A stretch of 64,000 nt of DNA, taken from assembly GCF_044762665.1 (NCBI RefSeq), contig NZ_JBIWES010000009.1:149412-213411 (forward strand), given 5' to 3'. Of the stretch, positions 1 to 8,478 are shown piece after piece. The stretch comes from Peribacillus frigoritolerans_B (lineage in GTDB: Bacteria; Bacillota; Bacilli; Bacillales; DSM-1321). The notes under the pieces were generated by a model. That model did no database searches and was not told the origin of the DNA. It saw only the letters and a program-made list of their open reading frames with translations. A program made the position numbers and the translations under genes. Numbering within the stretch: the first letter of the stretch is position 1; each line of letters starts with the position of its first letter.

Positions 1-1695
1 TTACTATATGCGATTTGTTATGCGAGATATACGAATAAACCGGCAATTATTTCGTGTGCAGATGAAACGTTGATTGAACAGCTTGTCAAAGAGGAAGGCG
101 ACATCCAAAAAATCAAGAATGCTTTAGGTATTGAAGTGGATGTTCGGCTTGCCAAATATCACGATCAATATGTATGTCTTAAGAAGTTGGATTACGCAGT
201 GAATCATGAGGATTCAGAGGGAATAGATCAGCTCTATGATGAACTTCCCAAGTTTGTCCATGATAACTCATCCATGAACGCCTATACAGCATATGGGGAC
301 CGTAAGCAATACCCATATTTAAATGATGAAGACTGGTCTAAAGTTGGCTGGGATCAACTCCAAAACTGTTTTACATGTGATAAACGCCATCGATGTGGGC
401 AAACCCTTTCACGGGACCACTATCGAAAATCAAGTGATTTGATCATTTGTTCACATGACTTCTTCATGGAGCATGTATGGACTAAGGAAAAGCGTAAGCG
501 TGAAGGACAGCTACCATTGCTGCCTGATCATAGCTGCGTTGTCTTTGATGAAGGTCACTTACTGGAATTTGCTGCTCAAAAGGCTTTAACTTATAAAGTT
601 GGGGAACAAACCCTTGCCTCGGTTTTAGAATTGCTTACAGCCAATCAGGTTCGTGAAGAAACCTTATACATCATTGAGGATTTAATTGATATCAATGAAG
701 AATTTTTTGATTTGTTGGATGAAAAAGCGATACATGTCAGAGGATCTAATCGTTATGAAATCCCAATGTCCAAAGAAATAACAAGCTTTGCCCATAAGCT
801 TCACAAAAAGGTTGAAGAGTTAGAGGAGAACCTGGTTTTTGAAGCGGAAATGTACACGATCAATGATTATGATTTAAAAGTGACGGAAGAATATTTAGAG
901 CAGCTGGGCTACTCCCTTTCTCTATTTGTAAAGGATGAACAGGCCGTATCCTGGTTTGAAGAAAATGAAATGACCAAAACATTGGTCATCATGCCAAGAC
1001 TCGTACAGGATATTTTGTCTGAACAGGTATTCTCTAAAAAAATCCCTTACATTTTTTCATCGGCTACATTATCGGATAATAAATCCTTCCAATATATTGC
1101 AGATAGTTTAGGGATAGAAAAGTATGACAGCTTCTCCGTTGAATCACCATTTGATTACGATGAAGTCATGAAAATGAACATGCCGGCCTTCGGAAATGGA
1201 GATCAATTGGCTAAACTTCAATATACGATGAAGACAATTGAGGAAAATGAAGGTCGAACACTAGTGTTGTTCCAGTCAAAAGAAGAATTGCATTGGTTCA
1301 AGGAAAACTGCCCAATATCTTCTTATCCATTTTATTTTGAAGGGGAAGCGGAAATCAGCGAGCTTGTTAAGAAGTTCCAAGAGGATGAGCAATCTGTCCT
1401 TTTCTCCTATCATTTATGGGAAGGGCTTGATGTTCCAGGACCTTCACTACAAAATGTTGTGATACACTCCCTGCCATTCCCGCCACGCGATCCAGTTTTC
1501 GAGGCAAAACGCAATTCGGTTAACGACCCATTTGAAGAAGTGGACCTCCCATACATGCTCCTTCGATTGCGCCAGGGAATAGGGCGTTTGATCAGGACGA
1601 GCAATGATTCGGGGACAGTCCAGATTTTGATTGATAAGGATCTTTCGGAACAGGTGAAAGAGAAGATTGTATCCATTCTTCCTGTAACGCTTTAA
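1..1695 (+). CDS. ypvA: DinG/XPD-type ATP-dependent helicase, 5' end cut by window
   Basis: Superfamily 2 DNA helicase of the DinG/XPD type. The frame is open from base 1, so the Walker A region lies outside the window. Visible: a Cys cluster (CFTC...HRCG at about 360-405) like the Fe-S cluster of XPD-type helicases, the Walker B variant DEGH at about 550, motif III FSSATL at about 1058, a motif V stretch with EGLDVPG, and motif VI QGIGRLIR near 1575. It probably unwinds DNA with 5'-3' polarity, as known for the family. The next gene is an M32 carboxypeptidase, the same neighbour as ypvA-ypwA in B. subtilis, which supports the symbol. The internal TTG at 70 is not the real start, because the coding frame continues upstream of it. 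Confidence 0.85.
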   Translation, partial: LLYAICYARYTNKPAIISCADETLIEQLVKEEGDIQKIKNALGIEVDVRLAKYHDQYVCLKKLDYAVNHEDSEGIDQLYDELPKFVHDNSSMNAYTAYGDRKQYPYLNDEDWSKVGWDQLQNCFTCDKRHRCGQTLSRDHYRKSSDLIICSHDFFMEHVWTKEKRKREGQLPLLPDHSCVVFDEGHLLEFAAQKALTYKVGEQTLASVLELLTANQVREETLYIIEDLIDINEEFFDLLDEKAIHVRGSNRYEIPMSKEITSFAHKLHKKVEELEENLVFEAEMYTINDYDLKVTEEYLEQLGYSLSLFVKDEQAVSWFEENEMTKTLVIMPRLVQDILSEQVFSKKIPYIFSSATLSDNKSFQYIADSLGIEKYDSFSVESPFDYDEVMKMNMPAFGNGDQLAKLQYTMKTIEENEGRTLVLFQSKEELHWFKENCPISSYPFYFEGEAEISELVKKFQEDEQSVLFSYHLWEGLDVPGPSLQNVVIHSLPFPPRDPVFEAKRNSVNDPFEEVDLPYMLLRLRQGIGRLIRTSNDSGTVQILIDKDLSEQVKEKIVSILPVTL

Positions 1696-1708
1696 CTAAA
1701 TCCTATCC

Positions 1709-1748
1709 AAAATAAGAGCCAAGGCGCCCCTTGGCTCTTATTTTATTT
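1709..1748 (+). terminator. Rho-independent terminator after the helicase
   Basis: A perfect 16-bp stem (1709-1724 with 1729-1744) closes on a CGCC loop and runs into a T-rich tract. It starts 13 bases after the helicase stop, so the carboxypeptidase has its own transcript. Confidence 0.9.
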
Positions 1749-1827
1749 TAATTTATTAATCGGAGTGGTTCTGATATGAATGATTTTTGTATAATATGGT
1801 AAAGTGTAGTTGGAAGGAGCAGTGAAT

Positions 1828-3342
1828 ATGACAAAAAAGGGTATCGATCTGATGGAAAAAGAGTTTAAAGAGTATGTAAAGAAAATCTCGGCGTATAATG
1901 AAGCACTCGCGTTAATTTTTTGGGATTTGCGTACAGGTGCACCGAAAAAGGGAGTTGAGCAGCGTTCCGAAGTTATCGGCGTGCTTTCCTCCGAAGTGTT
2001 TAATATGAGCACAAGTAAAGAAATGGAATCCTTCATTGCAGAACTTTCGATGGAGAAGGCCTCTCTTAGTGAAACTACTAATAAAATGGTGCAAGAGTGT
2101 AAAAAAGAGTTTGAAAGGAATAAGAAAATTCCTGCAAACGAATATAAGGAATTCGTCATTTTACAATCGCGTTCTGAAAGTGCATGGGAAGAGGCAAGGG
2201 AAAAAGCTGATTTTTCTTTATTTCAACCTTATCTGGAGCAAATTGTAGCTTATACACGTAGGTTCGTAGAGTACTGGGGATATGAAGGGACGAAATATAA
2301 TACCCTTTTGGATATGTATGAACCAGGCATGACTGTAGATATACTTGACAGCGTATTCAGTGACCTTCGGTCGAGCATCGTCCCTTTGGTAAAACAGATT
2401 TCAAAAAGCGAACATAAACCTGAAACAGTGTTCCTTTATAAAGAATTTCCAAAAGAAAAACAGCATCAACTCAACTTGGAAATATTAAAACAGCTAGGAT
2501 ACGATTTCAAGGCTGGCAGGCTGGATGAAACAGTTCACCCTTTTGAAATAAGAATGAATAGGGGCGATGTCCGGGTGACGACCCGATACGATGAAAGTGA
2601 TTTTAGGGGGGCAATCTTTGGTACCATCCATGAATGTGGACATGCCATTTATGAGCAGAATATCGCCAAAGAGTTAACCGGAACACTTCTTGATTGCGGG
2701 ACATCCATGGGAATCCATGAATCACAATCTTTGTTTTTCGAAAACTTCATTGGACGGAACCATAGCTTCTGGAAAAATAAATTCTCCTTATTAAAAGAAT
2801 ATGCCCCCGAACAATTCAATGACGTGACGCTGGATGAATTTTACCGGGGCATAAACGAATCGAAACCATCGTTCATCCGTATTGAAGCAGATGAACTGAC
2901 GTATCCTCTACATATTATGATTCGGTATGAACTGGAAAAGGCTCTCTTTAATGGAGAACTCGAAGTGAAGGATTTACCGGAAGTCTGGAATGAAAAATAC
3001 AAGGATTATTTGGGAATTGTTCCTGAAAATGATGCCATGGGCGTGTTGCAAGATGTACACTGGGCAGATGGCAGCTTTGGTTATTTCCCTTCTTATGCAT
3101 TGGGATATATGTATGCAGCCCAAATCAAGCAAGCTATGCTTAAAGATTTGCCTGATTTTGATGGACTGTTGGAAGCGGGTAATATAGCGCCAATCAGGGA
3201 ATGGCTTAATGAAAAGATACATAAATACGGAAAAACAAAAAAACCTATGGAGATTTTGAAAGAAACGACAGGGGAAGGCCTGAATGTTCAGTATTTAATA
3301 AAGTATCTTGAAAATAAATATAAAGAAGTTTATAAAATCTAA
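1828..3342 (+). CDS. ypwA: M32 family metallocarboxypeptidase (Taq carboxypeptidase type)
   Basis: Cytoplasmic zinc or cobalt carboxypeptidase of family M32, releasing C-terminal residues from peptides. The protein is 504 residues, the usual length. The metal site is visible as HECGH (H268, E269, H272) with the third ligand E298 in GIHES, and the family pattern DCGTSMGIHES is intact. The start is ATG 1828 because GGAAGGAG lies 8 bases upstream; a longer frame from TTG 1810 would begin inside the region before this ribosome binding site. Single-gene transcript with a terminator on each side. The largely helical M32 fold has no signal peptide and none is seen here. Confidence 0.92.
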   Translation: MTKKGIDLMEKEFKEYVKKISAYNEALALIFWDLRTGAPKKGVEQRSEVIGVLSSEVFNMSTSKEMESFIAELSMEKASLSETTNKMVQECKKEFERNKKIPANEYKEFVILQSRSESAWEEAREKADFSLFQPYLEQIVAYTRRFVEYWGYEGTKYNTLLDMYEPGMTVDILDSVFSDLRSSIVPLVKQISKSEHKPETVFLYKEFPKEKQHQLNLEILKQLGYDFKAGRLDETVHPFEIRMNRGDVRVTTRYDESDFRGAIFGTIHECGHAIYEQNIAKELTGTLLDCGTSMGIHESQSLFFENFIGRNHSFWKNKFSLLKEYAPEQFNDVTLDEFYRGINESKPSFIRIEADELTYPLHIMIRYELEKALFNGELEVKDLPEVWNEKYKDYLGIVPENDAMGVLQDVHWADGSFGYFPSYALGYMYAAQIKQAMLKDLPDFDGLLEAGNIAPIREWLNEKIHKYGKTKKPMEILKETTGEGLNVQYLIKYLENKYKEVYKI

Positions 3343-3351
3343 TGAATCAAA

Positions 3352-3393
3352 GGAAGAAGGACTTGCATTTAATGTCAAAGCCTTCTTCTTTTT
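3352..3393 (+). terminator. Terminator after ypwA
   Basis: GAAGAAGG at 3353 pairs with CCTTCTTC at 3381, followed by a T run. The inner part can add a CATT/AATG pairing. Located 10 bases past the ypwA stop. Confidence 0.75.
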
Positions 3394-3605
3394 TATGGGT
3401 GCAAAATGCCAGTAAATGTTATATGAAGTGGGGGGGGGTTTTTAATGGGAATATCCCATGTTACTTAGGCTTGTGATTTCGCAATTTTATAATAATACGA
3501 ATGATGATTTATTTTTTTGAATGAAAGTTCGGTTTTTTTATCAAAAATTACTTTTCAAATAGAGCCAGCATTGTTATAATTCATATATTAATAAAATATA
3601 AAGTT
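3394..3605. other. Intergenic leader region: poly-G tract, small palindrome, xpt promoter
   Basis: No gene is visible. The stretch contains a run of nine G at 3430-3438 and a perfect palindrome ATGGGA-ATA-TCCCAT at 3445-3459. A plausible sigma-A promoter follows, with -10 TATAAT at 3575-3580 and a weak -35 TTTTCA at 3552-3557 (17-bp spacing), placed about 25 bases before the guanine aptamer. Confidence 0.5.
3493..3536. promoter_or_regulatory. Candidate PurR (PurBox) operator upstream of xpt
   Basis: AAAGTTCGGTTTT at 3524-3536 fits the reverse PurBox pattern AWWGTTCGGWWWT at every position. A weaker inverted partner with central ACGAAT lies at 3493-3505, 18 bases away, close to the spacing known for paired PurBoxes. 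Position just upstream of the predicted xpt promoter agrees with the known PurR control of xpt-pbuX in B. subtilis. Confidence 0.55.
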
Positions 3606-3678
3606 TCACTCGTATAATAGCAGGGATATGGCCTGCAAGTTTCTACCGGATTACCGTAAATAATTCGACTATGGGTGA
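3606..3678 (+). ncRNA. Guanine/xanthine (purine) riboswitch aptamer
   Basis: Three-way junction purine aptamer. P1 strands CACTCG and TGGGTG close the element; the J1/2 TATAAT, the conserved GATATGG, TTTCTACC and CCGTAAAT segments are all present. The specificity base is C at 3669 (in CGACTATGG), which pairs with guanine rather than adenine. It lies just upstream of xpt-pbuX, so high guanine or hypoxanthine should switch the operon off through the following terminator. Confidence 0.95.
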
Positions 3679-3732
3679 GTAATAGATCTTGTTGCGTAAA
3701 TGAAGGCTTTTGTTGATACATTTTTCATTCAT

Positions 3733-3790
3733 GCCCAAGAAGTATTGCTTCACTCCAAAAAAGTGCCGCAATGTTTCTTGGGCTTTTTTT
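3733..3790 (+). terminator. Riboswitch-controlled attenuator terminator of xpt
   Basis: GCCCAAGAA (3733-3741) pairs with TTCTTGGGC (3775-3783), with inner pairing ATTGC/GCAAT and CACT/AGTG, then a run of seven T. It is the expression platform between aptamer and xpt. An open frame from 3710 crosses it and is not coding. Confidence 0.9.
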
Positions 3791-3853
3791 ATATGCCGGG
3801 AAATAATTGCCTGGTTTATGGGTAATAAACATCCAAGATTGGGAGGAACCTTC

Positions 3854-4453
3854 ATGCAACTTTTAAAGGAAAAAATCTTGTCCGAGGGTCAAGCTTTATC
3901 GGAAGACATTTTAAAAGTAGATTCATTCTTAAATCATCAAATGGATCCTATACTAATGAAAGAAATTGGTAAAGAATTCGTTAAACGTTTCGAACAAAAG
4001 GAAATAACGAAAGTGCTGACGATTGAATCTTCAGGCATTGGGCCTGGTTTGATGGCTGCCTTGGAATTGGAAGTTCCGCTCATTTTTGCCCGTAAACGTA
4101 AATCACTTACTTTAACAAATGATTTAGTGACGGCGTCCGTTCATTCCTATACAAAAAAAGAAACCAATACCATAACCGTATCCAATAAATATATTGAAGC
4201 TGGAGATAAGGTTTTGATCATCGATGACTTCCTTGCTGTCGGACAGGCAGCCCGGGGCTTGGTGGAAATCTGTAAGCAGGTTGGAGCAGAAGTGGCCGGA
4301 ATCGGCATCGTGATTGAAAAAGCATTCCAAAGTGGTGGTAAGGATCTTAGGGAACAAGGTTTCCAAGTGGAATCACTTGCACGAATTGCTGAGTTGAAAT
4401 TCGGTGAGATAACGTTCGCCGATGAAAAGGAAGGAGCAGCAGTCAATGTCTAA
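3854..4453 (+). CDS. xpt: Xanthine phosphoribosyltransferase
   Basis: Salvage enzyme converting xanthine and PRPP to XMP in the cytoplasm. The 199-residue protein has the PRPP-binding loop VLIIDDFLAVGQAARG and the hood segment typical of type I phosphoribosyltransferases of the Xpt branch. ATG 3854 is chosen because GGGAGG sits 7 bases upstream and all longer options begin inside the attenuator. It overlaps pbuX by 8 bases, so the two are translationally coupled. Expression should respond to guanine through the riboswitch and probably to PurR. Confidence 0.96.
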   Translation: MQLLKEKILSEGQALSEDILKVDSFLNHQMDPILMKEIGKEFVKRFEQKEITKVLTIESSGIGPGLMAALELEVPLIFARKRKSLTLTNDLVTASVHSYTKKETNTITVSNKYIEAGDKVLIIDDFLAVGQAARGLVEICKQVGAEVAGIGIVIEKAFQSGGKDLREQGFQVESLARIAELKFGEITFADEKEGAAVNV

Positions 4454-5759
4454 TCAATCACCATTAAAAGTTGCTTCATTAGGATTACAACATGTTCTTG
4501 CCATGTATGCCGGTGCAGTCGTCATTCCATTGATAGTCGGTGGGGCGCTGGGATTGACTGCAGCGCAGTTAACCTATTTAGTTTCGATAGACATTTTGAT
4601 GTGCGGGATAGCAACTTTATTGCAGGTGTGGAAAAATAAATTCTTTGGAATTGGGCTTCCGGTCGTCCTGGGCTGCACATTCACAGCAGTTAGCCCGATG
4701 ATTGCAATTGGCACGCAATATGGAATCAATTCCATTTATGGATCTATTTTGGCGTCGGGTTTAATCGTCATTATCATTAGTAAGTTCTTCGGAAAACTGG
4801 CAAGGTTCTTCCCGCCCATTGTCACTGGATCGGTCGTTTTGATTATTGGCATTACGCTCATTCCTGTTGCCATCAACAACCTCGGTGGAGGCCAGGGAGC
4901 TGCTGATTTCGGAGACTTGAACAACGTAGCTCTTGGTTTTGGGACTTTGTTATTCATCATATTCATGTATAAATTCTCGACGGGATTTGTCCGCTCCATT
5001 TCAATTTTATTGGGGCTGTTAGTCGGAACCTTTGCAGCCTTCTTCCTTGGAAAAGTGGACTTTAGCTCGGTTGTCAGTGCCAATTGGCTGCATATGCCAC
5101 ATTTTTTCTACTTTGGAACTCCGACATTCAACGTCACGGCAATCATTACAATGACATTGGTGGCGATCGTCAGCTTGGTGGAATCGACTGGTGTTTATTA
5201 TGCTCTAGGTGAAATCACGGACAAAGAGATTTCAGAAGACGACCTAGCTCGCGGATATCGTGCTGAAGGTCTGGCCATCATGATTGGCGGCTTGTTCAAT
5301 TCGTTTCCGTATACGGCATTTTCACAAAATGTCGGTTTGATTCAATTGTCGGGCATTAAAACAAGGAATGTCATATACACAACAGCGGGCATTCTCATTT
5401 TCATTGGATTTGTTCCAAAAATTGGTGCATTTACGACAATTATCCCTTCATCCGTGCTTGGCGGTGCAATGGTTGCGATGTTCGGGATGGTAATTGCCGC
5501 TGGAATTAAGATGTTGAGCAAAGTGGATTTTGCTTCTCAAGAAAATTTATTGATCATCGCTTGTTCAGTAGGGATGGGACTTGGGGTGACCGTCGTTCCT
5601 GAGCTATTTGCACAAATTCCGGAAAGCTTTCAAATCTTAACGGAAAATGGTATTGTAGCCGGAAGTTTGACAGCCATTTTCTTGAATATCGTCTTTAACA
5701 TCGTCCCTACAAAAGGGAAAGTGAAGGAAGCGCGTATTGAAGGGCAAAATGTAGCTTGA
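4446..5759 (+). CDS. pbuX: Xanthine permease (NCS2 family)
   Basis: Membrane transporter of 437 residues with about 14 hydrophobic segments, importing xanthine with protons. The NCS2 signature region SFPYTAFSQNVGLIQLSG is intact near the middle. ATG 4446 follows GGAG with 9-base spacing and lies inside the last codons of xpt; the earlier in-frame ATG at 4422 lacks a ribosome binding site. Same operon and riboswitch as xpt, which fits a xanthine rather than uracil permease. Confidence 0.94.
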   Translation: MSNQSPLKVASLGLQHVLAMYAGAVVIPLIVGGALGLTAAQLTYLVSIDILMCGIATLLQVWKNKFFGIGLPVVLGCTFTAVSPMIAIGTQYGINSIYGSILASGLIVIIISKFFGKLARFFPPIVTGSVVLIIGITLIPVAINNLGGGQGAADFGDLNNVALGFGTLLFIIFMYKFSTGFVRSISILLGLLVGTFAAFFLGKVDFSSVVSANWLHMPHFFYFGTPTFNVTAIITMTLVAIVSLVESTGVYYALGEITDKEISEDDLARGYRAEGLAIMIGGLFNSFPYTAFSQNVGLIQLSGIKTRNVIYTTAGILIFIGFVPKIGAFTTIIPSSVLGGAMVAMFGMVIAAGIKMLSKVDFASQENLLIIACSVGMGLGVTVVPELFAQIPESFQILTENGIVAGSLTAIFLNIVFNIVPTKGKVKEARIEGQNVA

Positions 5760-5802
5760 TTAAAAATAGATTCGTAATCTTGATAGATTCACCCGTTTAC
5801 AC

Positions 5803-5843
5803 GCCCAAAATCCTCAGGTGATGAGGATTTTGGGCATTTTTTC
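5803..5843 (+). terminator. Terminator of the xpt-pbuX operon
   Basis: Perfect 14-bp stem starting GCCCAAAATCCTCA at 5803 and closing at 5835, loop of five bases, followed by ATTTTTT. Confidence 0.92.
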
Positions 5844-5957
5844 GTTTAGGCAAAAGCATATCATTAATAATGAAATTGGAGTTTTGTCAGATAAAAGGAA
5901 ACTCTCTTCACTTTTTGAATATATTGATAGTATATGTTCAGGAAAGTAGTGATAGGG

Positions 5958-6092
5958 ATGGAGAAAAAATATTGTATTCATTGCCGGACCATACTAAGTC
6001 AGGAGTATAGGTGCAGTGTGTGTGGAAAAGAGGAGTTTCAAAATATCATTATACAAGTGCAAAATCAATCTTCAGTGAAGAAAGAAGACTGA
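5958..6092 (+). CDS. Small zinc-ribbon protein (44 aa)
   Basis: Short frame with two Cys pairs, CIHC near residue 6 and CSVC near residue 19, spaced as in a minimal zinc ribbon, followed by a charged tail. Such small proteins are common in Bacillaceae but the function is not known to me. The ribosome binding site is weak (GGAAAG further upstream, TAGGG adjacent). A clean terminator follows 5 bases after the stop, which argues for a real transcript. Confidence 0.6.
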   Translation: MEKKYCIHCRTILSQEYRCSVCGKEEFQNIIIQVQNQSSVKKED

Positions 6093-6097
6093 AAGTG

Positions 6098-6129
6098 CCC
6101 CCTTACCGATTATAGGTAAGGGGGTTTTA
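6098..6129 (+). terminator. Terminator after the zinc-ribbon gene
   Basis: CCCCCTTACC (6098-6107) pairs perfectly with GGTAAGGGGG (6115-6124), then TTTTATAAT. It may also end transcripts from the opposite strand. Confidence 0.85.
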
Positions 6130-6149
6130 TAATATCGTGAATACAATTC

Positions 6150-6480
6150 GATCATTAAGATGATATGAAGGGTACCCACGCTTTTTAATGAAATGGGTAA
6201 ATGGATTGCTTCATGGAACCCATTCATTTTGCTAGTGCCCCCAATGACGTTTGGCGGTGGAATATCAATCAATGCTTTGTTTCTGCTAAAGAGGTGGCAA
6301 TGTTACCGGCAAGCATGCTGCCGAATACTGCTGCAAAAGATTCAAGCTTTTCACCTTCTAACGGCATGCCAAACATGCTTTCACCTATTTTACTCATCCA
6401 TCCGTTTGTACCCTCAATCATTAAGTCCGTTATTCCTTTTTCTTGTGGACATTCAAAAGCCGTACCTCATAAGACAGCCT
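6150..6480 (-). pseudogene. Degenerate CheX-like chemotaxis phosphatase gene
   Basis: On the minus strand two adjacent frames join into a CheX-like sequence. The first (6397 down to 6269) reads MFGMPLEGEKLESFAAVFG and ends LAGNIATSLAETK. The second, from 6272 downwards, continues LIDIPPPNVIGG and ends THIILMIE-like. This resembles the CheX pattern of a GNMIAGN helix followed by an ITPP strand. A one-base frameshift at about 6270 and a stop upstream of 6480 interrupt it, and no clear N-terminus remains. The overlapping plus-strand frames have no ribosome binding site or protein-like composition. I infer a relic; the exact ends are uncertain. Confidence 0.55.
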
Positions 6481-6711
6481 TTCGAACAGGAATCCATTAG
6501 CGTCATTATTGGCATACAGGTGATATCCGTGGGAGATGTTCCTTCGCTTGTTTGGTTATGTTCTCTTCTCTTATAGGTTTTTTCACCCATTTTTTTAGAA
6601 AAAAAAGAAAAATATTATTAAATGCCTATAAATATAACCATTTAGCTATAAAGCATAATTGATATCCTGGTGGGTATATTAACCATATCATGAATAATTA
6701 GGGGTGGAATC
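6481..6711. other. Intergenic, no gene seen
   Basis: Contains further minus-strand debris possibly belonging to the CheX-like relic, then an AT-rich stretch before the polyketide synthase. A possible -10 cannot be placed with confidence. Confidence 0.3.
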
Positions 6712-7800
6712 ATGCCGTATTTATTATCTGCATCACATGTAAAGCTCCCACATTTACTTTCACAGGAAAAAATCATGGAATTTTCGAGAGAAATATTTGG
6801 AGCATCATTTAAGAATATAGAACGGTTACTAAAGGCATTTAAGAATGGACAAGTGAAAAATCGATATTTTTCAAATGATCTCGATTGGTTTAAAGAGGAT
6901 CATTCTTTTGCCGATCGGAATGATTTATATATACAGCAGGCAGTAAAGTTTGGGAAAGAAGCAATAGAAAAATGCTTAGCCAATACAGAATTTTTAAAAG
7001 AAGAACTGCAGGCAAACGAGCTAGATGCTTTCTTTTTTATCTCAAGCACGGGGATTGCCACCCCGACCATTGATGCCAGGATAATGAATGAACTTCCATT
7101 TAGCCCGCATGCTAAAAGGATTCCGATTTGGGGGCTTGGCTGTGCAGGGGGAGCGAGTGGCCTATCGCGTGCTTTTGAATATTGCAAAGCATACCCGAAT
7201 GCGAAGGTCATTGTTTTAAGCGTGGAGTTATGCAGTCTGACATTTCAAAGGAATGATATCTCCAAAAGCAATTTAATTGGAACTTCCTTATTTTCCGACG
7301 GGGTAAGCTGTATTTTGGTTTGCGGTGATGAAGTGCCGAATGAACAGTTTTCAAAAAAAGTAAGACATTTACAATTTTTGGATTCGCAATCGACGCTTAT
7401 GCCGGATTCATTGGATGTAATGGGTTGGGATGTTAAAGATCAAGGGTTATACGTCATCTTTTCGAAAGATATCCCTACAATCATCAAGGATTGGCTTAAA
7501 CCGAATGTCCAAGAGTTCTTAATGGAGAATGGTTTCGATCTAAACGATATAAAAGATTTCATCGCCCATCCTGGAGGCAAGAAAGTAATTGATGCTTATC
7601 ACGAAGCCCTCGGGTTCGATGAAAGCATGACGGCAGAGTCAATGGGCGTATTGCGTGAATTTGGCAATATGTCCTCAGCAACTATTTTGTACGTTCTGGA
7701 GAGGTTCATGCAGCGGGGCGGGAATAAAGGTGAGGTGGGCCTGGCTGCTGCATTGGGGCCTGGGTTTTCATCTGAACTTGTGTTAATGAGGTGGAAGTGA
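6712..7800 (+). CDS. bpsA: Type III polyketide synthase (chalcone synthase family)
   Basis: Homodimeric thiolase-fold enzyme that extends acyl-CoA starters with malonyl-CoA; B. subtilis BpsA makes alkylpyrones. The 362-residue protein carries the Cys-His-Asn triad: C144 in GLGCAGGASG, H286 in IAHPGGKK and N319 in REFGNMSS. ATG 6712 has GGGGTGG upstream. Its stop overlaps the next start (TGATG), coupling it to the methyltransferase, the same pair as bpsA-bpsB (bcsA-ypbQ) in B. subtilis. The products are probably membrane-associated alkylpyrones or their methyl ethers; this is inferred from the family. Confidence 0.92.
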   Translation: MPYLLSASHVKLPHLLSQEKIMEFSREIFGASFKNIERLLKAFKNGQVKNRYFSNDLDWFKEDHSFADRNDLYIQQAVKFGKEAIEKCLANTEFLKEELQANELDAFFFISSTGIATPTIDARIMNELPFSPHAKRIPIWGLGCAGGASGLSRAFEYCKAYPNAKVIVLSVELCSLTFQRNDISKSNLIGTSLFSDGVSCILVCGDEVPNEQFSKKVRHLQFLDSQSTLMPDSLDVMGWDVKDQGLYVIFSKDIPTIIKDWLKPNVQEFLMENGFDLNDIKDFIAHPGGKKVIDAYHEALGFDESMTAESMGVLREFGNMSSATILYVLERFMQRGGNKGEVGLAAALGPGFSSELVLMRWK

Positions 7801-8330
7801 TGATCTTCGCCATTTTCATTATCTTGATCGCTATACAGCGCCTTGTTGAATTATATATCGCCAAACAAAATGAAATACAGCTGAAATCTGAAGGAGCAGT
7901 AGAATACGGTAAGTCCCATTACAGATGGATGGTTCTAATGCATCTTAGTTTTTTTATCGTTCTCATTATTGAAGTGGTCGCGATTGAAAGGGATATGTCT
8001 GGACTTTGGCCAATTTGGCTGACCCTTTTTCTAATTATGCAGTCAGGCAGGATTTGGGTAATCCGTTCACTGGGAAAACATTGGAATACAAAAATCATTG
8101 TGGTTCCTGATGCCGATGTAGTCATTAAAGGTCCTTATAAATTTTTTAGACATCCGAACTATATCATAGTGGCAACTGAGATTTTAGTTATTTCCTTATT
8201 ATTCAATGCATATTATACTGCTATCATCTTTAGTTTATTGAATGTTTGGATGATGACGGTAAGAATCCCACTGGAGGAGAAGGCATTAAAGGAACATACG
8301 GAATATTCTACGGTTTTTAAGGGAAAATAA
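7800..8330 (+). CDS. bpsB: Isoprenylcysteine methyltransferase-family membrane protein
   Basis: Membrane methyltransferase of 176 residues with about four to five hydrophobic segments and the ICMT-type C-terminal motif: GPYKFFRHPNY followed by the segment ending in RIPLEEKAL. In B. subtilis BpsB (YpbQ) O-methylates the alkylpyrones made by BpsA, and the same role is inferred here. Start ATG 7800 overlaps the bpsA stop; GAGGTGG lies 6-12 bases before it. A GTG at 7791 is in frame but sits in the ribosome binding site. Confidence 0.88.
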   Translation: MIFAIFIILIAIQRLVELYIAKQNEIQLKSEGAVEYGKSHYRWMVLMHLSFFIVLIIEVVAIERDMSGLWPIWLTLFLIMQSGRIWVIRSLGKHWNTKIIVVPDADVVIKGPYKFFRHPNYIIVATEILVISLLFNAYYTAIIFSLLNVWMMTVRIPLEEKALKEHTEYSTVFKGK

Positions 8331-8350
8331 TAAAAAAATTTAATTACTTA

Positions 8351-8406
8351 TTGAAAATGATTATCGTTCGTGATAAGATTCTAAATGAAGATGAAAATTA
8401 TTCTCA
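8351..8406 (+). promoter_or_regulatory. Promoter with two candidate Fur boxes
   Basis: Two 15-mers match the Bacillus 7-1-7 Fur pattern TGATAATNATTATCA with two mismatches each: TGAAAATGATTATCG at 8352-8366 and TGAAAATTATTCTCA at 8392-8406. A possible -35 TTGAAA (8351) and -10 TAAGAT (8374, 17-bp spacing) overlap the first box. Placement before the 52-residue gene suggests iron-repressed expression. Confidence 0.6.
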
Positions 8407-8478
8407 TTCGGATTTCTATAATTTATTTTAAAACTAAAAACTAAAAGCTAATCAATATATAAGAGGATGGTGTTGGTA

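Noticed and set aside
3710..3853. N-terminal extension of xpt from 3710
   Set aside because: It reads through the attenuator hairpin and lacks a ribosome binding site; ATG 3854 has GGGAGG at good spacing and gives the usual Xpt length.
6193..6576. Two overlapping plus-strand frames of 127 and 99 codons
   Set aside because: No ribosome binding site, low-complexity composition, and they are antisense to the CheX-like relic.
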